Below are positions 10,346 through 22,589 of a stretch of 64,000 nt of DNA, in pieces. The notes under the pieces were generated by a model, which was not told the DNA's origin, made no database searches, and saw only the letters and a list, made by a program, of their open reading frames with translations. Position numbers and translations under genes: made by a program. Positions within the stretch are counted from its first letter, which is position 1; the number at the start of each line of letters is the position of its first letter. Source of the stretch: Agrocybe praecox (taxonomy: Eukaryota; Basidiomycota; Agaricomycetes; Agaricales; Agrocybaceae); NCBI GenBank assembly GCA_964017145.1, contig OZ024846.1:3038001-3102000 (forward strand), written 5' to 3'.

Positions 10346-12896
10346 ATGACCCACACACAGCTCGGAGGATCAGCCTTCCCTTCACTGTCTCACGCAATTT
10401 TCACCGGAGGGACATTCGTTTCTCATATCACATATCCTGAAAGTGGGGCCAAGTGTACGCCTCCCATATTTCTGTCTACATTCTTTGAACGGAAGCTCAG
10501 GATAATACAGCTGGATACGAGAGACTTTTGGATGCCGTAGCGCCTAATGGGCTTCACAACTCTGGGCACATCTTTGATCCACCCAAGTGCCATCCGGGTA
10601 CCCGCGTTGCAGTGATAGAAACGATCTTGAACTGGGTGGACGGGAAGCACGAAAACATACAGGGGAAGGACATCACTTGGCTTAGTGGTGCAGCTGGCGC
10701 TGGAAAATCAGCGATCGGAAGGACCGTATGTGAACGCTGTGCAGAGAAGGGAGCGCTGCTTGCCAGCTTTTTCTTCAGCTCGGGTGACCCGACACGAAAC
10801 CATTCTGGGTCTTTGGCGGCGACAATCGCATACCAAATTTGCGCTACGAACCCTGATATACGCAACATTGTCTCAGCTTCCATTGACCATAACCCTCTGA
10901 TTTTCAAACAATCCTTACGAACTCAATTATTGTCACTCGTCATGGACCCTCTTGCTGCAATTTACGCGAAGGCGCCTCAGAGGGCACCACGTCTGATCGT
11001 GATAGATGGCCTTGACGAGTGCCTAGACAAGGACAGCCAACGCGATATCCTTGAATCTCTGCTTTTTGTCGTCACATCCTCACGCATATCCATTCGCGTC
11101 CTGATATGCAGTCGTCCGGAGAGCCAAATCTCTAACGCTTTCGATACCGCAAGGATGAGTCCAGCCGTTTTTAAGATATTCCTTGGCGACGAATACTCAC
11201 CCAACGAGGACATTCGATTATATTTAAACGACCACTTTGCAGAAATCCGACAAAGCCACAACCTAAGAGCATTGATTCCCGAGTCCTGGCCATCTAAGAA
11301 GAGCATCAAGACGATAATAGATAAAGCATCGGGTCAATTTATCTTCGCTGCCACGGTGATACGATACCTGGAATCCAGTCGGCACCGTCCACATCAACGA
11401 CTCGAGGCAGCGTTGGGGATTCGACCACCATTCAAGGATCTCCCATTTGCAGAGCTCGATGCGCTCTATACGCACATTATATCGATGGTGGACGACCCAA
11501 CATTAGCCGCCGATATATTGGCGTTCCCGGCCATCTATGGATTTGGCATATTCTCTGATATAGAGACATATTTAAACATGGACGCTGGCGATGTCCAAGT
11601 AGCGCTCACTGATCTCTCATCCCTTGTGCGAGTTTATTACAACGACCGTTCCTGGAATTCTGTATACCTTCTCCACAAATCCTTTTCAGATTTTCTTTTT
11701 GATCCGAGTAGATCTGGAAAGCTGCACAGAAATCGTACTGATACTAGAGTCTGGCATATGATGCGGGCAGTTCAAGTCTTTTCAGGTAAAGAATTATTCC
11801 AGCAGTCATTATATGATATTGTAACATTACTTCTCTTATTGGATTTATAGGCTGGCCCATCCCAAAATCCTCACATATCGACGTAATCATTTCCACTAAT
11901 GATAATATACACAAACAGGACTGGGAACCCTCAGTTCAACGGCAATTTATTGACGCCGTTACCGAATTTCCATTGCAGTCATTCCTCGAATCACTTTCCT
12001 CTTGTAGGTGGGAGGATCGTTCAAATCACGACAACCTTTTCCGGTACCTATTGGCCCTGTTATCGAAGCTTGTACGAGTTCCTTTTCCTTATTTTAAATT
12101 ATGAAAATTAACCATGAAGTTGCAGGATCAACATCCAAATCCAAATATAGTTGGCCTCGCACGTCTCGCACCTCAATGGATTCGATCCTTTTGCGAATAT
12201 ACTCTGCTAGAACTTCATGCGGAAGGCTCAGAAGAAATCCACTACGTCTTTGTTATGCGCTATATTATGAATGGCCTCATGTCTTGCCTACCGGATGCCA
12301 ACCGCTTGACATCCCTACTTGTTCAGCTTTCGTCTGTGCACCTGGTCAATCGTACATTTCGGACTCTCTTGAACAATGCAGAGAAGTCCACAATACTTTC
12401 CAAGGCTGCCACCTATTGTTTGGACTTTTTATGTGACATGTCCCAAACAAAAAAAGAGGCGAATAGGCATCTTCGACTGGGATGGATGGCTTTGAAGAAA
12501 AGAAGAACATGTCCATGGAGATGGCACATGCGAGTTGGAAGCCGCGTCTTTGGAGAACGACCAGTGCTTGCGACGGATCCTTTCCCGTGCACGACAAGCC
12601 GAGTCACCTACGGAGATCTGACCTCCAAGCTATATGGGAAAGAATTTTACCTTCACGCCTTGGAACGTTTTGACTGGGTCGGACTCACATCAGATGATGA
12701 TGATGATATTGGCTGGTTTAACTATTTGACCATGCTGGAGAATCTATGTCTGATCTTACCATTGGCGGCACGACACCCCCCTCTCATACAGATATGCAAG
12801 ACCAAATCATTTGCACCGATGTCTATGATGTTCCCGGCGTTTAGCCGTCGAGCACGTCGAGCCATAGCGCAGTACTTGGAACGTATGGAAGCCTGA
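10346..12896 (+). CDS. NACHT1: NWD2-type NLR-like STAND protein with unknown C-terminal domain
   Basis: This is a predicted STAND NTPase of the kind thought to act as intracellular sensors in fungi. Exons are 10346-10454, 10511-11785, 11851-12071 and 12126-12896, giving about 791 residues in consistent phases (1, 1, 0). Residues 1-37 form a short leader with FTGGTFVSH. Next comes the family lead-in NSGHIFDPPKCHPGTRVAV, then Walker A GAAGAGKSA at about residue 95 and Walker B LIVIDGLDEC at about 197. The arm region ends with LLHKSFSDFLFDPSRSG, the HASF-x-DFL-type motif of basidiomycete NWD2 proteins. No WD40, ankyrin or TPR repeats follow. Instead exons 3-4 encode a basic domain ending FAPMSMMFPAFSRRARRAI and QYLERMEA, conserved in all five paralogues. 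The ligand and effector are unknown. Confidence 0.87.
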
Positions 12897-13818
12897 GACG
12901 ATAGAATACCTCATCATTTGTAACCACTCTGTACAGAATATTTAATTATGATCTTTCCGACAAAATTCGATTTTGACAAATGTTTGACCAGGTCCCACGC
13001 ATAGTATAAGTCGCGATCGATAGAGGTTGACGCGGACCATTCGATGTCCAATTTCCAAGCTCGAAATTGGGATCCTACTTAGTTGATCGGGGCTCCAAAT
13101 TACGCTCACCCTTGCCTATTTTTCGTCTGATCTGCCATCCAAACTTCGTCCGTAGTATCTCTCAAGTAAACCGCCTGCGAGTCGCGATAGAGCAAGGATC
13201 AACGGTATATGGTTATCATACTTAAATTCATTCTCTGCCACCATGGGGGAAACAGGCAGAACCAATGGATTCAGACCTTCCCATTCCTACACTAAGCGAC
13301 TTGGAGTGGCGCGATGCACCGAATGTACGCGTAATAAGTTATCTCATCTTCGATCTTTTTTCGACTTCCTTCGTCTCCTCCTCCCTCCCTACACTTCGTC
13401 TTGAATCTTCTCCGAGTCTCTCGAATTATATCACCTCTTCTCCATACTTGGAATATTTCTCTGATTGGCGCAGTGTATAGATCCCAACCCAAGAAAGTAC
13501 TTTCATTCCACTCGCCCCCTGCTTCAAACAATCCCACCTCTACGTACCAATCTTAGCTTAACCACGGGAAATCTGAAATTACACCCTTATACACGGTACC
13601 GGGCATAAGCAAACAAACCCTAAAACCAACTAGATGTAAGCCTGGAACTATGACATGATAGCAAGTCAGCATCGTGTGCGTGTATCGTGTATGTTTCAAC
13701 TTTATGCTTGTAGGAAGGGCGTAAGATAGGTATTGTACATGCCGTTCAAGAACCACTCAATCGAAATTTTTGCTAGTGGACAAGGAAGAAAACCCAAAGA
13801 AGACTTTCCCCCTCCCTC
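12897..13818. other. Intergenic block duplicated downstream of NACHT1 and NACHT3
   Basis: The 3' flank, with 'caaatgtttgaccaggtcc' and 'gaaattgggatcct', recurs after NACHT2 (17300-17400) and NACHT3 (21230-21300). The part at 13616-13741 ('aaaccaactagat') recurs at 22382-22500. No gene is supported here. It marks the edge of a segmental duplication that includes the isochorismatase-like gene. Confidence 0.65.
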
Positions 13819-14500
13819 CTACCAATCCATAAAAACTCCCAGCAAATCCTTCATATCCATCAAATGCACCCCCGCCTCCTCCAACTTCAGTCTTCGCCTC
13901 AATCTCACTCTCAATCCTCCAAGCCGGCGTGATGCCTCCTCCATGAAGGACCTCGATCCTATCATACGTTGCATGTGCCCCGCGAATCAACAACACCTCG
14001 TTCCCCCTCCCCAGCGCCGCACTGCACGTCGCTCTGATACTGTAATCCGTCTGGAACCCAGCGACGACAATCTCCGCATCGCGGGGAATGACACCGTCCA
14101 ACTGCGTCCCCGCAAACGCATTATTCTTCCGCTTGTCGATCGTGAGCTCGCGTGGCAGAGGCGGGAAGATGAGCTCCCACCCCGGCGCGTGTGGCTCGTC
14201 CGCGTCCCCTACGTCCCCGCTGTTCCGCACATGGATGATGAGTGGGGGTGGGGACGCCGCGCGGGCGTGGGTGAGGATGATGTGCAGACGGTCTTTGACT
14301 TGCAGCGAGGAGGGCACACCGATGTGAGGTGGGGAGAGCATTGCGACTTGGATGTCGAGGAGGACGCGGCGTGTACTTATTGAGGCCTTGAGGGCTCAAT
14401 GGAAGTGTGGTCGAGGGTGGGTGGGGGCGTAGACGATGAAGAGGAGGAGAAAATGGAGAGGGAACTTGTGGATGCCCATGCCGAGGACGACGAACTTGGA
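13819..14500 (-). pseudogene. Isochorismatase-like hydrolase pseudogene (copy a)
   Basis: The central part is over 90% similar to the intact-looking copy at 22590-23342. It keeps SIRATCSAALGRGNEVLLI and the lysine motif IDKRKNNAF. At the N-terminal side, an insertion of about 11 bp near 14390 breaks the frame and removes the LLLLDIQ motif from the reading frame. At the C-terminal side, an insertion near 13880-13900 shifts the frame, so the conserved end (EEAGVHLLDMKDL) becomes a glycine-rich out-of-frame tail. The first 20 residues of copy b have no counterpart. It lies in the block duplicated with NACHT1. Confidence 0.75.
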
Positions 14501-14657
14501 AGAAGGCTGGTAGGATTATAGGGCCGAGGTAGTGCGTGCATAACATGAATAATCAATTAATCACACTTCGTTCTAATTTTGGACGTTACCGGTTTTCTTT
14601 ACCTTGTTCGAAACGTCTCGGTTCCTTTGAACTAACAAACATTTGAGAATATCATTT

Positions 14658-17258
14658 ATGAACTCCACACAGTTCGGAGGATCAGCCTTCCCTTCACCGT
14701 CTCAAGCAATTATCACCGGAGGGACATTCGTTTCTCACAACACATATTCTCATAGTAGTGGGACAAAGTGTACGCTTCCATATTTCTGTCTACGTTCTTC
14801 AAACGGAAGCTCAGGATAATACATGTAATACAGCAGGATACAAGAGACTTTTGGATGCTGTAGCGCCCAATGCGCTTCATAACTCGGGGCACATCTTCGA
14901 TCCACCCAAGTGCCATCCGGGTACCCGCGTTGCAGTGATAGAAACGATATTGAACTGGATGGACGGGAGGCACGAAGACATACGAGGGAAAGACATCACT
15001 TGGCTCAGTGGTGCAGCTGGCTCTGGAAAATCAGCGATCGGAAGGACCGTATGTGAGCGCTGTGCAGAGAAGAGAGCGCTGCTCGCCAGCTTTTTCTTCA
15101 GCTCGGGTGACCCGACACGAAACCATTCCGGGTCTTTGGCGGCGACAATCGCATATCAACTTTGCGCTATGAAACCTGACATACGGAACATCGTTTCGGC
15201 TTCCATTGACAATAACCCTCTGATTTTCAAACAATCCTTACGAACTCAATTGTCGTCACTCGTCATGGACCCTCTTGCTGCAATTTACGCGAAGGAGCCT
15301 CGGAGGGCACCACTTCTGATCGTGATAGATGGACTTGATGAGTGCCTAGACAAGGACAGCCAACGCGATATCTTAGAATCTTTGCTTTTTGTCGTCACCA
15401 CCTCACGCATATCCATCTGTGTCCTGGTATGCAGTCGTCCAGAGAGCCAGATCACTAACGCTTTCGATACCGCAAGGATGAGTCCAGCCGTCTTCAAGAT
15501 ATTCCTGGGCGACGAATACTCACCCGACGAGGACATTCGATTATATTTAAACGATCGTTTCGCAGAAATTCGACAAAGCCACAACCTAAGAGCATTGATT
15601 CCCGAGTCGTGGCCATCCCAGGAGAGCATCAAGACGATAATATTTAAAGCATCGGGTCAATTCATCTTCGCTGCCACGGTGATACGATACCTTGAATCCA
15701 GCCGGCACCGTCCACATCAACGACTGGAGGCCGCGTTGGGAATTCGACCACCATTCAAAGATCTCCCATTTGCAGAGCTCGATGCGCTCTATACGCACAT
15801 TATATCGATGGTGGACGATCCAACATTAGCCGCCGATATATTGGCGTTCCCGGCCATCTACGGGTATAACTTGCTTTCTGATATAGAGAAATATTTAAAC
15901 AAGGATGCTGGCGATGTCCAAGTAGTGCTCAATGATCTCTCATCCCTCGTGCAAGTTCGTCATTACCCCGACATTTTCTATAATTCTGTATCCCTTCTCC
16001 ACAAATCCTTTTCAGATTTTCTTTTTGATGCTAGTAGATCTGGAAACTTCCACAGAAATCGCACTGATACTAGAATTTGGCATATGGTGCGGATAGTTCA
16101 AATCTTCTCAGGTGAAGAATTATTTCAGCAGTCATTATATAATAGTGTAACATTCTTTCGCTCGTTGGGTTTATAGATCAGTCCCTCCCCAAACCCTGGA
16201 ATGCTACGTCAATCCTTCACACTAGTGACAATATACACAAAGAGGACTGGAAACCCTCAGCTCAACGGCAATTCGTTGACGCAGTTGCCGAATTTCCATT
16301 GCAGTCATTCCTCAAATTACTTTCCTCGTGTGGGTGGAAGGTTTTTTATTCCAATGACATATTTATATTTTCACTATTGGAACTGTTATCCGAGCTTGTA
16401 CGACTTTCTTTTAGTTATTTTACGTTTTGAAAATTAACCCCTAAGCTACAGGCTCAATATCCAAACCCAAATATGGCTGACCTTGCGCGTCTCGCACCTC
16501 AATTTATTCGCTCGTTTTGCGAATATTCTCTGCGAGGACTTCATACGGAAGGTTCGGAAAACATCCACTACATCTTTGCTATGCGCTATATTATGGGTAG
16601 CCGCAGGTTTTACCAACCGCATACCAACCGCTTGGCAGGGCTTCTTGCACGGCTTGCATCTCTGCACTTGGTCAATCGTACATTTTTGACTCTCCTGAAC
16701 AACGAAGAGAAGTCCACAATACTTTCCAAGGCCGCCACCTATTGTTTAGAATTTTTATCTGACATATCCCAAACAAAAAACGAGGCGAATAGGCATCTTC
16801 GACTGGGACGGATGGCTTTGAAGAACAGAAGAACGCGTCCATGGAGATGGCATATGCGAGTTGGAAGTCACATCTTGGTAAAACGACCAGTGATTGCGAT
16901 GGACTCTCTCGCATTTCGAAAGAAGGCGAGCCGAGTCACCTACGGAGATCTGACCTCCGAGCGATATGGAAGAGCATTTGACATTTACGCCTTGGAATAT
17001 TTTGACTGGGTCAGACGTACTTCAAGACCGGATGGCGATGGTTACCTTGGCTGGTTTCACTATATGGTCATTCTGGAGAATCTATGTCTGATCCTACCAT
17101 TGGCGGCACGACACACCCCTCTCATCCAGCTATGCAAGACCAAATCGTTTGCTCCGGTGTCTATGATGTTCCCTGCGTTTAGCCGACGAGCACGTCGAGC
17201 CATAGCACAGTACTTGGAGCGTATGGAGACCCGAGATGATATAATACTTTATCATTAA
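14658..17258 (+). CDS. NACHT2: NWD2-type NLR-like STAND protein
   Basis: Exons are 14658-14769, 14834-16111, 16177-16397 and 16452-17258, about 805 residues, with the same intron positions and phases as NACHT1. The leader has GGTFVSHNTYS. Walker A is GAAGSGKSA and Walker B LIVIDGLDEC, both intact, and the arm ends LLHKSFSDFLFDASRSG. Between the arm region and that motif lies a short variable stretch (RHYPDIFYN). In the C-terminal domain a second variable stretch follows DWV. The protein ends ERMETRDDIILYH, a few residues longer than its paralogues because the usual stop is lost. It sits 250 bp after the broken isochorismatase-like gene. Confidence 0.87.
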
Positions 17259-18573
17259 ATTGTAACCACTCTGTACCGAATACTTTTGATTATTTGATTT
17301 TGACAAATGTTTGACCAGGTCCCAAGCATACTATAAGCCGCGATAGAGACGTTGATGCGGAAGATTTGATGTCCAATTTCTCAGCTTGAAATTGGGATCC
17401 TACTCAGTGGGAAAAAATAAATCAGCGAGACCGGAGAGAGCGAGCGAGCGAGTGCGCTCCTCTCCGTCTCCGTACTGACTCGATGATGACTCGCTTGGCC
17501 AGAAAATATTTAAAATCACGTACACTCATTTACGATTGGTTCTAAAGTTTTGTGAAATTACTTTCTAGCTGTCCCAATTGAGGTTAAAAAAATATTGCTC
17601 ACGAAGACTTGTCACTCATGATGCGCCGTTTGATCACTTTTCATTTTTCACCTCTGAGGCACAGTAGCACCTCAATAAGCTCATGTAAATTAGTAGAATT
17701 TTAATTCGTGAATTTACCCGTGAAGAAATGGAGTGGAACGACCGTTTTTGATAAGTTATTAGACTACTTATATCGCGGTAGTGGTTTTTTTTAAGGTTCT
17801 CGCGTCCACGTGTCACGGCAATCGTTTTTGAACATGTGCCTTATATGGAGTGCCGCGAACGGCAACTACGTAAACTGCGCTCAAAATATTTGTCAGCACG
17901 ATGTGCACACACTGCTGGCTTTGAATGTGATTAGTACATATATACTCAACATATCGGTGAAAATATACATAATATACTGTACCATTTCATTCAATTCGGC
18001 AGTCACGCGTCACGGAGCCTTAGAATGCGCCGAAGTGTCACGCTCGTCACGGAAAAATTGGGAATGTGCCGAAATGGTTTGGGAAGTGTGAAAAAGCCAA
18101 ACAAAAAAAAAAAACCCCACGGCACAAACCAACATGAATTTTGTCTGCGTTGTGTTATTCCATACTTCAAAATTATGCATGCAGCCTTGTCTCGAGTGTT
18201 TAACGGTGTGAGTATCATGATATGTTATGTAGTGTGCTGAAAAAAAAAAGAATGTCACGGACAATTTGGCAATGTGCCGAAACCAGAATTTCGGCACAGT
18301 GGTCACGGGTCACGGCCCGTGCCGAATTGAATGAAATGGTACAGTATATGTTGCTCCATATATGCCGAACATATACGTCTCGGGCTTACCATATAATGCA
18401 TGCCCGCGACATATATGTTTGACATATACGAAGTAAAATATAGCGATCAAAGCCGCCAGCAGTGACGAGAGGGGCCGAGGCAGTGCGTGCACAGTTTTGA
18501 ACGTTGTCGGTTTACTTCACCTTGCTCAAAATTTCTCGATTCTTTTGAAGTAACCAATTTGAGAATATCATTC
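17259..18573. other. Intergenic between NACHT2 and NACHT3 with a MITE
   Basis: Contains the conserved NACHT 3' flank (17300-17400), a segment with 'gcgagcgagcgag' and 'aaaatatttaaaatca' shared with 21320-21500, the 17785-17890 block shared with 10110-10205, and the MITE at 17977-18344. No gene is supported. Confidence 0.6.
17977..18344. mobile_element. MITE-like element, 368 bp, near-perfect TIRs
   Basis: The left end reads CTGTACCATTTCATTCAATT and the right end is its exact reverse complement, for at least 24 bp. Flanking bases are TATA on both sides (17973-17976 and 18345-18348), so the target duplication is TA or TATA. The interior has repeated 'gtcacgg' and 'gccgaa' words, GC contrast and a poly-A run, with no coding frame. 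Size, TIRs and TSD fit a non-autonomous DNA transposon. Confidence 0.82.
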
Positions 18574-21148
18574 ATGAACCACACACAGTTCGGAGGATCA
18601 GCCTTCCCTTCACTGTCTCACGCAATTATCACCGGAGGCACATTCGTTTCTCACAACACACACAATACATATTCTCATAGTGGGCCAAAGTGTACGCCTC
18701 CCATATTTCTGTCTACATTCTTTGAACGGAAGCTCAGGCCTATAATATATATAATACAGCTGGATACGAGAGACTTTTGGATGCCGTAGCGCCCAATGCG
18801 CTTCATAACTCGGGGCACATATTCGATCCGCCCAAGTGCCATCCGGGTACCCGCGTCGCAGTGATAGAAACAATCCTGAACTGGATGGACGGGAGGCACG
18901 AAGACATACGGGGGAAAGACATCACTTGGCTCAGTGGTGCAGCTGGGTCTGGAAAATCGGCGATCGGAAGGACCGTATGTGAACGCTGTGCAGAGAAGAG
19001 AGCGCTGCTCGCCAGCTTTTTCTTCAGCTCGGGTGACCCGACACGAAACCATTCCGGATCTTTGGCGGCGACAATCGCATATCAACTCTGCGCTATCAAC
19101 CCCGCCATACGGAACATCGTTTCGACTTCAATTGACCATAACCCTCTGATTTTCAAACAATCCTTACGAACTCAATTGTTGTCACTCGTCATGGACCCTC
19201 TTGCTGCAATTTACGCGAAGGCGCCTCAGAGGGCACCACGTCTGATCGTGATAGATGGACTTGACGAGTGCCTAGACAAGGACAGCCAACGCGATATCCT
19301 GGAATCTCTGCTTTTTGTTGTCACCAACTCACGCATATCCATCCGCTTCCTGATATGCAGTCGTCCAGAGAGCCAGATCACTAACACTTTCGATACTCCA
19401 AGGATGAATTCAGCCGTCTTCAAGATATTCCTGGGCCGGGAATACTCACCCGACAAGGACATTCGATTATATTTAAACGACCGCTTCGCAGAAATTCGAC
19501 AAAGCCACAACCTAAGAGCATTGATTCCCGAGTCGTGGCCATCCCAGGAGAGCATCAAGACAATAATAGTTAAAGCATCGGGTCAATTCATCTTTGCTGC
19601 CACGGTGATACGATACCTGGAATCCAGTCGGCACCGCCCACATCAACGACTCGAGGCAGCTCTGGGAATTCGACCACCATTCAAAGATCTCCCATTTTCA
19701 GAGCTCGATGCGCTCTATACGCACATTATATTGATGGCGGACGATCCAACATTAGCCGTTGATGTATTGGCATACCCAGCCATGTATGGATATACCTATT
19801 TTTCTGATATAGAGAAAAATTTAAACATGGACCCTGGCGATGTCCAAGTAGTGCTCACTGGTCTCTTATCCCTTGTGGAATTTTATCATCCCATCAACAG
19901 TTCCCGTTATTCTGCACACCTGCTCCACAAATCCTTTTCAGATTTTATTTTTGATGCTGGTAGATCTGGAACGCTCCACAGAAATCGCATTAATACTAGA
20001 GTCTCGCATATGGTGCGGGTAGTTCAAATCTTTTCAGGTGCAAAATTATTTCAGCTGTCATTATATGAGAGTGTAACATTCTTTCGCTCGTTGGATTTAT
20101 AGACCAGTCCCTCCCCAAACCCTCGGATTTTGGAATAATCCTTTACAATCAGATTGACGTACGCAAACAAGAGTGGGAACCCTCAGATCAACGGCAATTT
20201 GTTGACGCCGTTGCCGAATTTCCATTGCAGTCATTCCTCGAATCACTTCCCTCGCATGATCGGGAGGTTCATTATTTTGACGGGTTTCTCGAATCCATAT
20301 TGGCACTGTTATCCGACCTTGTACGAGTTCCTTTTCCTTATTTTACATTTCGAACATTAACCCCCAAGTTACAGGCTCAACATCCAAATCCAAATATGGT
20401 TAACCTTGCACGTCTCTCATCTCAATGGATTCGATCGGTTTGCGAATATATCCTGCTAGAACTTCATATGAAACGCTCACAACAAATCCACTACGTCTTT
20501 GCTGCGCACTATATTGTGAATAGCCGCAGGTTTTACCAACGGCGTCCCAGCCCCTTGACACGGCTACTTGATACGCTTTCATCTATGCGCTTCGTCAAGC
20601 GTACATTTTTGACTGTCCCGAACAATGCAGAGAAGTCTACAATACTTTCCAAGGCCGCCACCTACTGTTTGGAATTTTTATGTGACATGTCCCAAACAAA
20701 AAAAGAGGCGAATAGGCATCTTCGACTGGGATGGATTGCTTTGAAGAAAAGGAGAACGCGTCCTTGGAGATGGCACACGCGAGTTGGAAGCCACGTCTTG
20801 GAAAAACGACCAGTGATTGTGGTATACTCTTTCACATACACGATACGCCGAGTCACCTACGGAGTTCTGACCTCCAAGCGATATTGGGAAGGACTTGGCA
20901 TTTACACCTTGGAATGTTTTAACTGGGTCAGACGCACTTCAAGACCAGCTTATGGTTATTTTGACTGGTATCGCTATATGGTCATGCTGGAGAATCTATG
21001 TCTGATCCTACCATTGGCGGCACGATATACCCCTCTCATCCAGCTATGCAAGACCAAATCATTTGCACCGATGTCTATGATGTTTCCGGCGTTTAGCCGA
21101 CGAGCACGTCGAGCCATAGCACAGTACTTGGAACGAATGGAGGCCTGA
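18574..21148 (+). CDS. NACHT3: NWD2-type NLR-like STAND protein
   Basis: Exons are 18574-18691, 18760-20037, 20103-20320 and 20375-21148, about 795 residues in consistent phases. Walker A GAAGSGKSA, Walker B LIVIDGLDEC and LLHKSFSDFIFDAGRSG are present. Exon 3 encodes the EFPLQSFLESL segment shared with the paralogues. Exon 4 begins AQHPNPNMV and carries EKSTILSKAATYCLEFLCDM, RHLRLGWIALKKRRTRPWRW and the conserved end AIAQYLERMEA. It is closest to NACHT1/2 in the NACHT exon and diverges mainly in exons 3-4. It forms a duplicated block with the isochorismatase-like gene downstream. Confidence 0.87.
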
Positions 21149-22589
21149 GACGATATAATACTTTATCATTAGTAACCACTCTGTACGGAATATTTTTTTG
21201 ATTATGATCTTTCCAACAAAATTCTATTTTGATAAATGTTTGACCAGGTCCTAAGCGGACGATTCGATGTCCAATTTCTAGGCTTGAAATTGGGATCCTG
21301 CTTTACTCAGTGGAAAAAAGGAAATAAGCGAGACCGGAGCAAGCGCGCTCCTCTCCCTCGCCATACCGACTCGCCGATGACTCGCTCGTGTTGCGTGAGG
21401 GGCCGTAGCCCCTGGCCAGCAAATATTTAAAATCAAGTACACTCATTTATAATGGCTTGTAAAGGTTTGTGAAGTTACGTTGCAGCACCCCTAATCGAGG
21501 GTTTAAAAAATGTTGCTCACGGAAACTTGATGATTTCGCTCTCATAAATGTTCAATCATGCTGCCTCGATTCTCGAAGTCGTTCGGAAGGGGTATACTAA
21601 CTTTACTAAGTCGACTGGGATGACAAAGTTACACGGCGTTACACCTCCAATGGCAAAAAAGAGAATGGCGCGCGAAAATAAAACAATCTTACTCAGACCT
21701 CACTGGCACACTGACTATCGAAGCGCGAGTAGTATAAGTACTCGCTGATGTTGTGCTTGCCCATGATAACGTCGCGCTTTTGCTCGTTGGCCGCTGATGC
21801 ATGATGTCGCACTTGCGCTCCCGGCTCTAAAAGATGTGTGCCTTCCTCAGTTGATCGGGGCTCTAATTTATAATACGCGCGCTCGCCCTTGCCTGCTTTT
21901 CGTCTGCCATCCAAACTTTGTCCATATCTCTCAAATCAACCGCCTGCGACAGAGCAAGGATCAGTCACTAGCCAGCTTGTATAGGTATCATGCTTAAATT
22001 CATTCTCTGCCACCCAGGCTATACTATGCTGTGGAGACGACTGTACAGGCAAAACCAATGGAAGCCATTCCTATACCCACACTGAGCGACTCGGAGCGGC
22101 GCTAATATATGCAGCGGCCGAATGGACGTACGTACGTACGCGTGATTTATCTCTTCTTCAATCTTTTTTAAATTTCAATCCCCTTCTTCTCCTCCATTCC
22201 TCTTCTTCTCCGAGTCTCTCTCTCTCTACTTCGAATATTTCTCTGATTGGCGTGTATACATCCCAACCCAGGAAAGTACTTTGATTCCACTCGCCCTCTC
22301 CCACCTCCACATACCAATCTTAGCTTAACCACGGGAAAAAATTGACGCGCGTAAACACGGTACCGAGCACAAAAAAAACAAACCCTAAAACCAACTAGAT
22401 ATAAGCCTGGAACTATGAAATGATAGCAAGTCAGCGTCGTGTGCGTGTATGTTTCAACTTTATGGACTATATAGGAAGGACGTAGGATAGGTATTGTACA
22501 TGTCATTCAAGGACCACTCAGTCAAAATGTTTGCTGGTGGACAAGATAGAAGAGAGAAGAAAACCCAAAGAAAACTTCGCCCCTCCCTC
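21149..22589. other. Intergenic downstream of NACHT3, duplicated flank
   Basis: Shares long stretches with 12897-13818 (for example 'ctctgccacc' and 'accaactagat') and with 17400-17560. No coding frame is supported. Confidence 0.6.

Noticed and set aside
10554..11309. Antisense ORFs over the NACHT exons of all copies.
   Set aside because: They lie wholly inside well-supported NACHT coding sequence on the other strand and recur only because the genes are paralogues.
12072..12125. In-frame TGA codons at 12102-12104 (NACHT1) and 16428-16430 (NACHT2), at the same position where NACHT3 has CGA, looked like shared nonsense mutations.
   Set aside because: The stretch starts GTACGA and ends CAG with a branch-like ATTAAC in all copies. 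Removing it joins phase 0 to phase 0, so it is an intron of about 54 nt, not coding sequence.
13733..14383. A 216-codon plus-strand ORF antisense to the isochorismatase-like pseudogene, with a similar one at 22494-23006.
   Set aside because: The minus strand matches a known hydrolase family. The plus frames are GC-rich shadows with arginine-rich composition.
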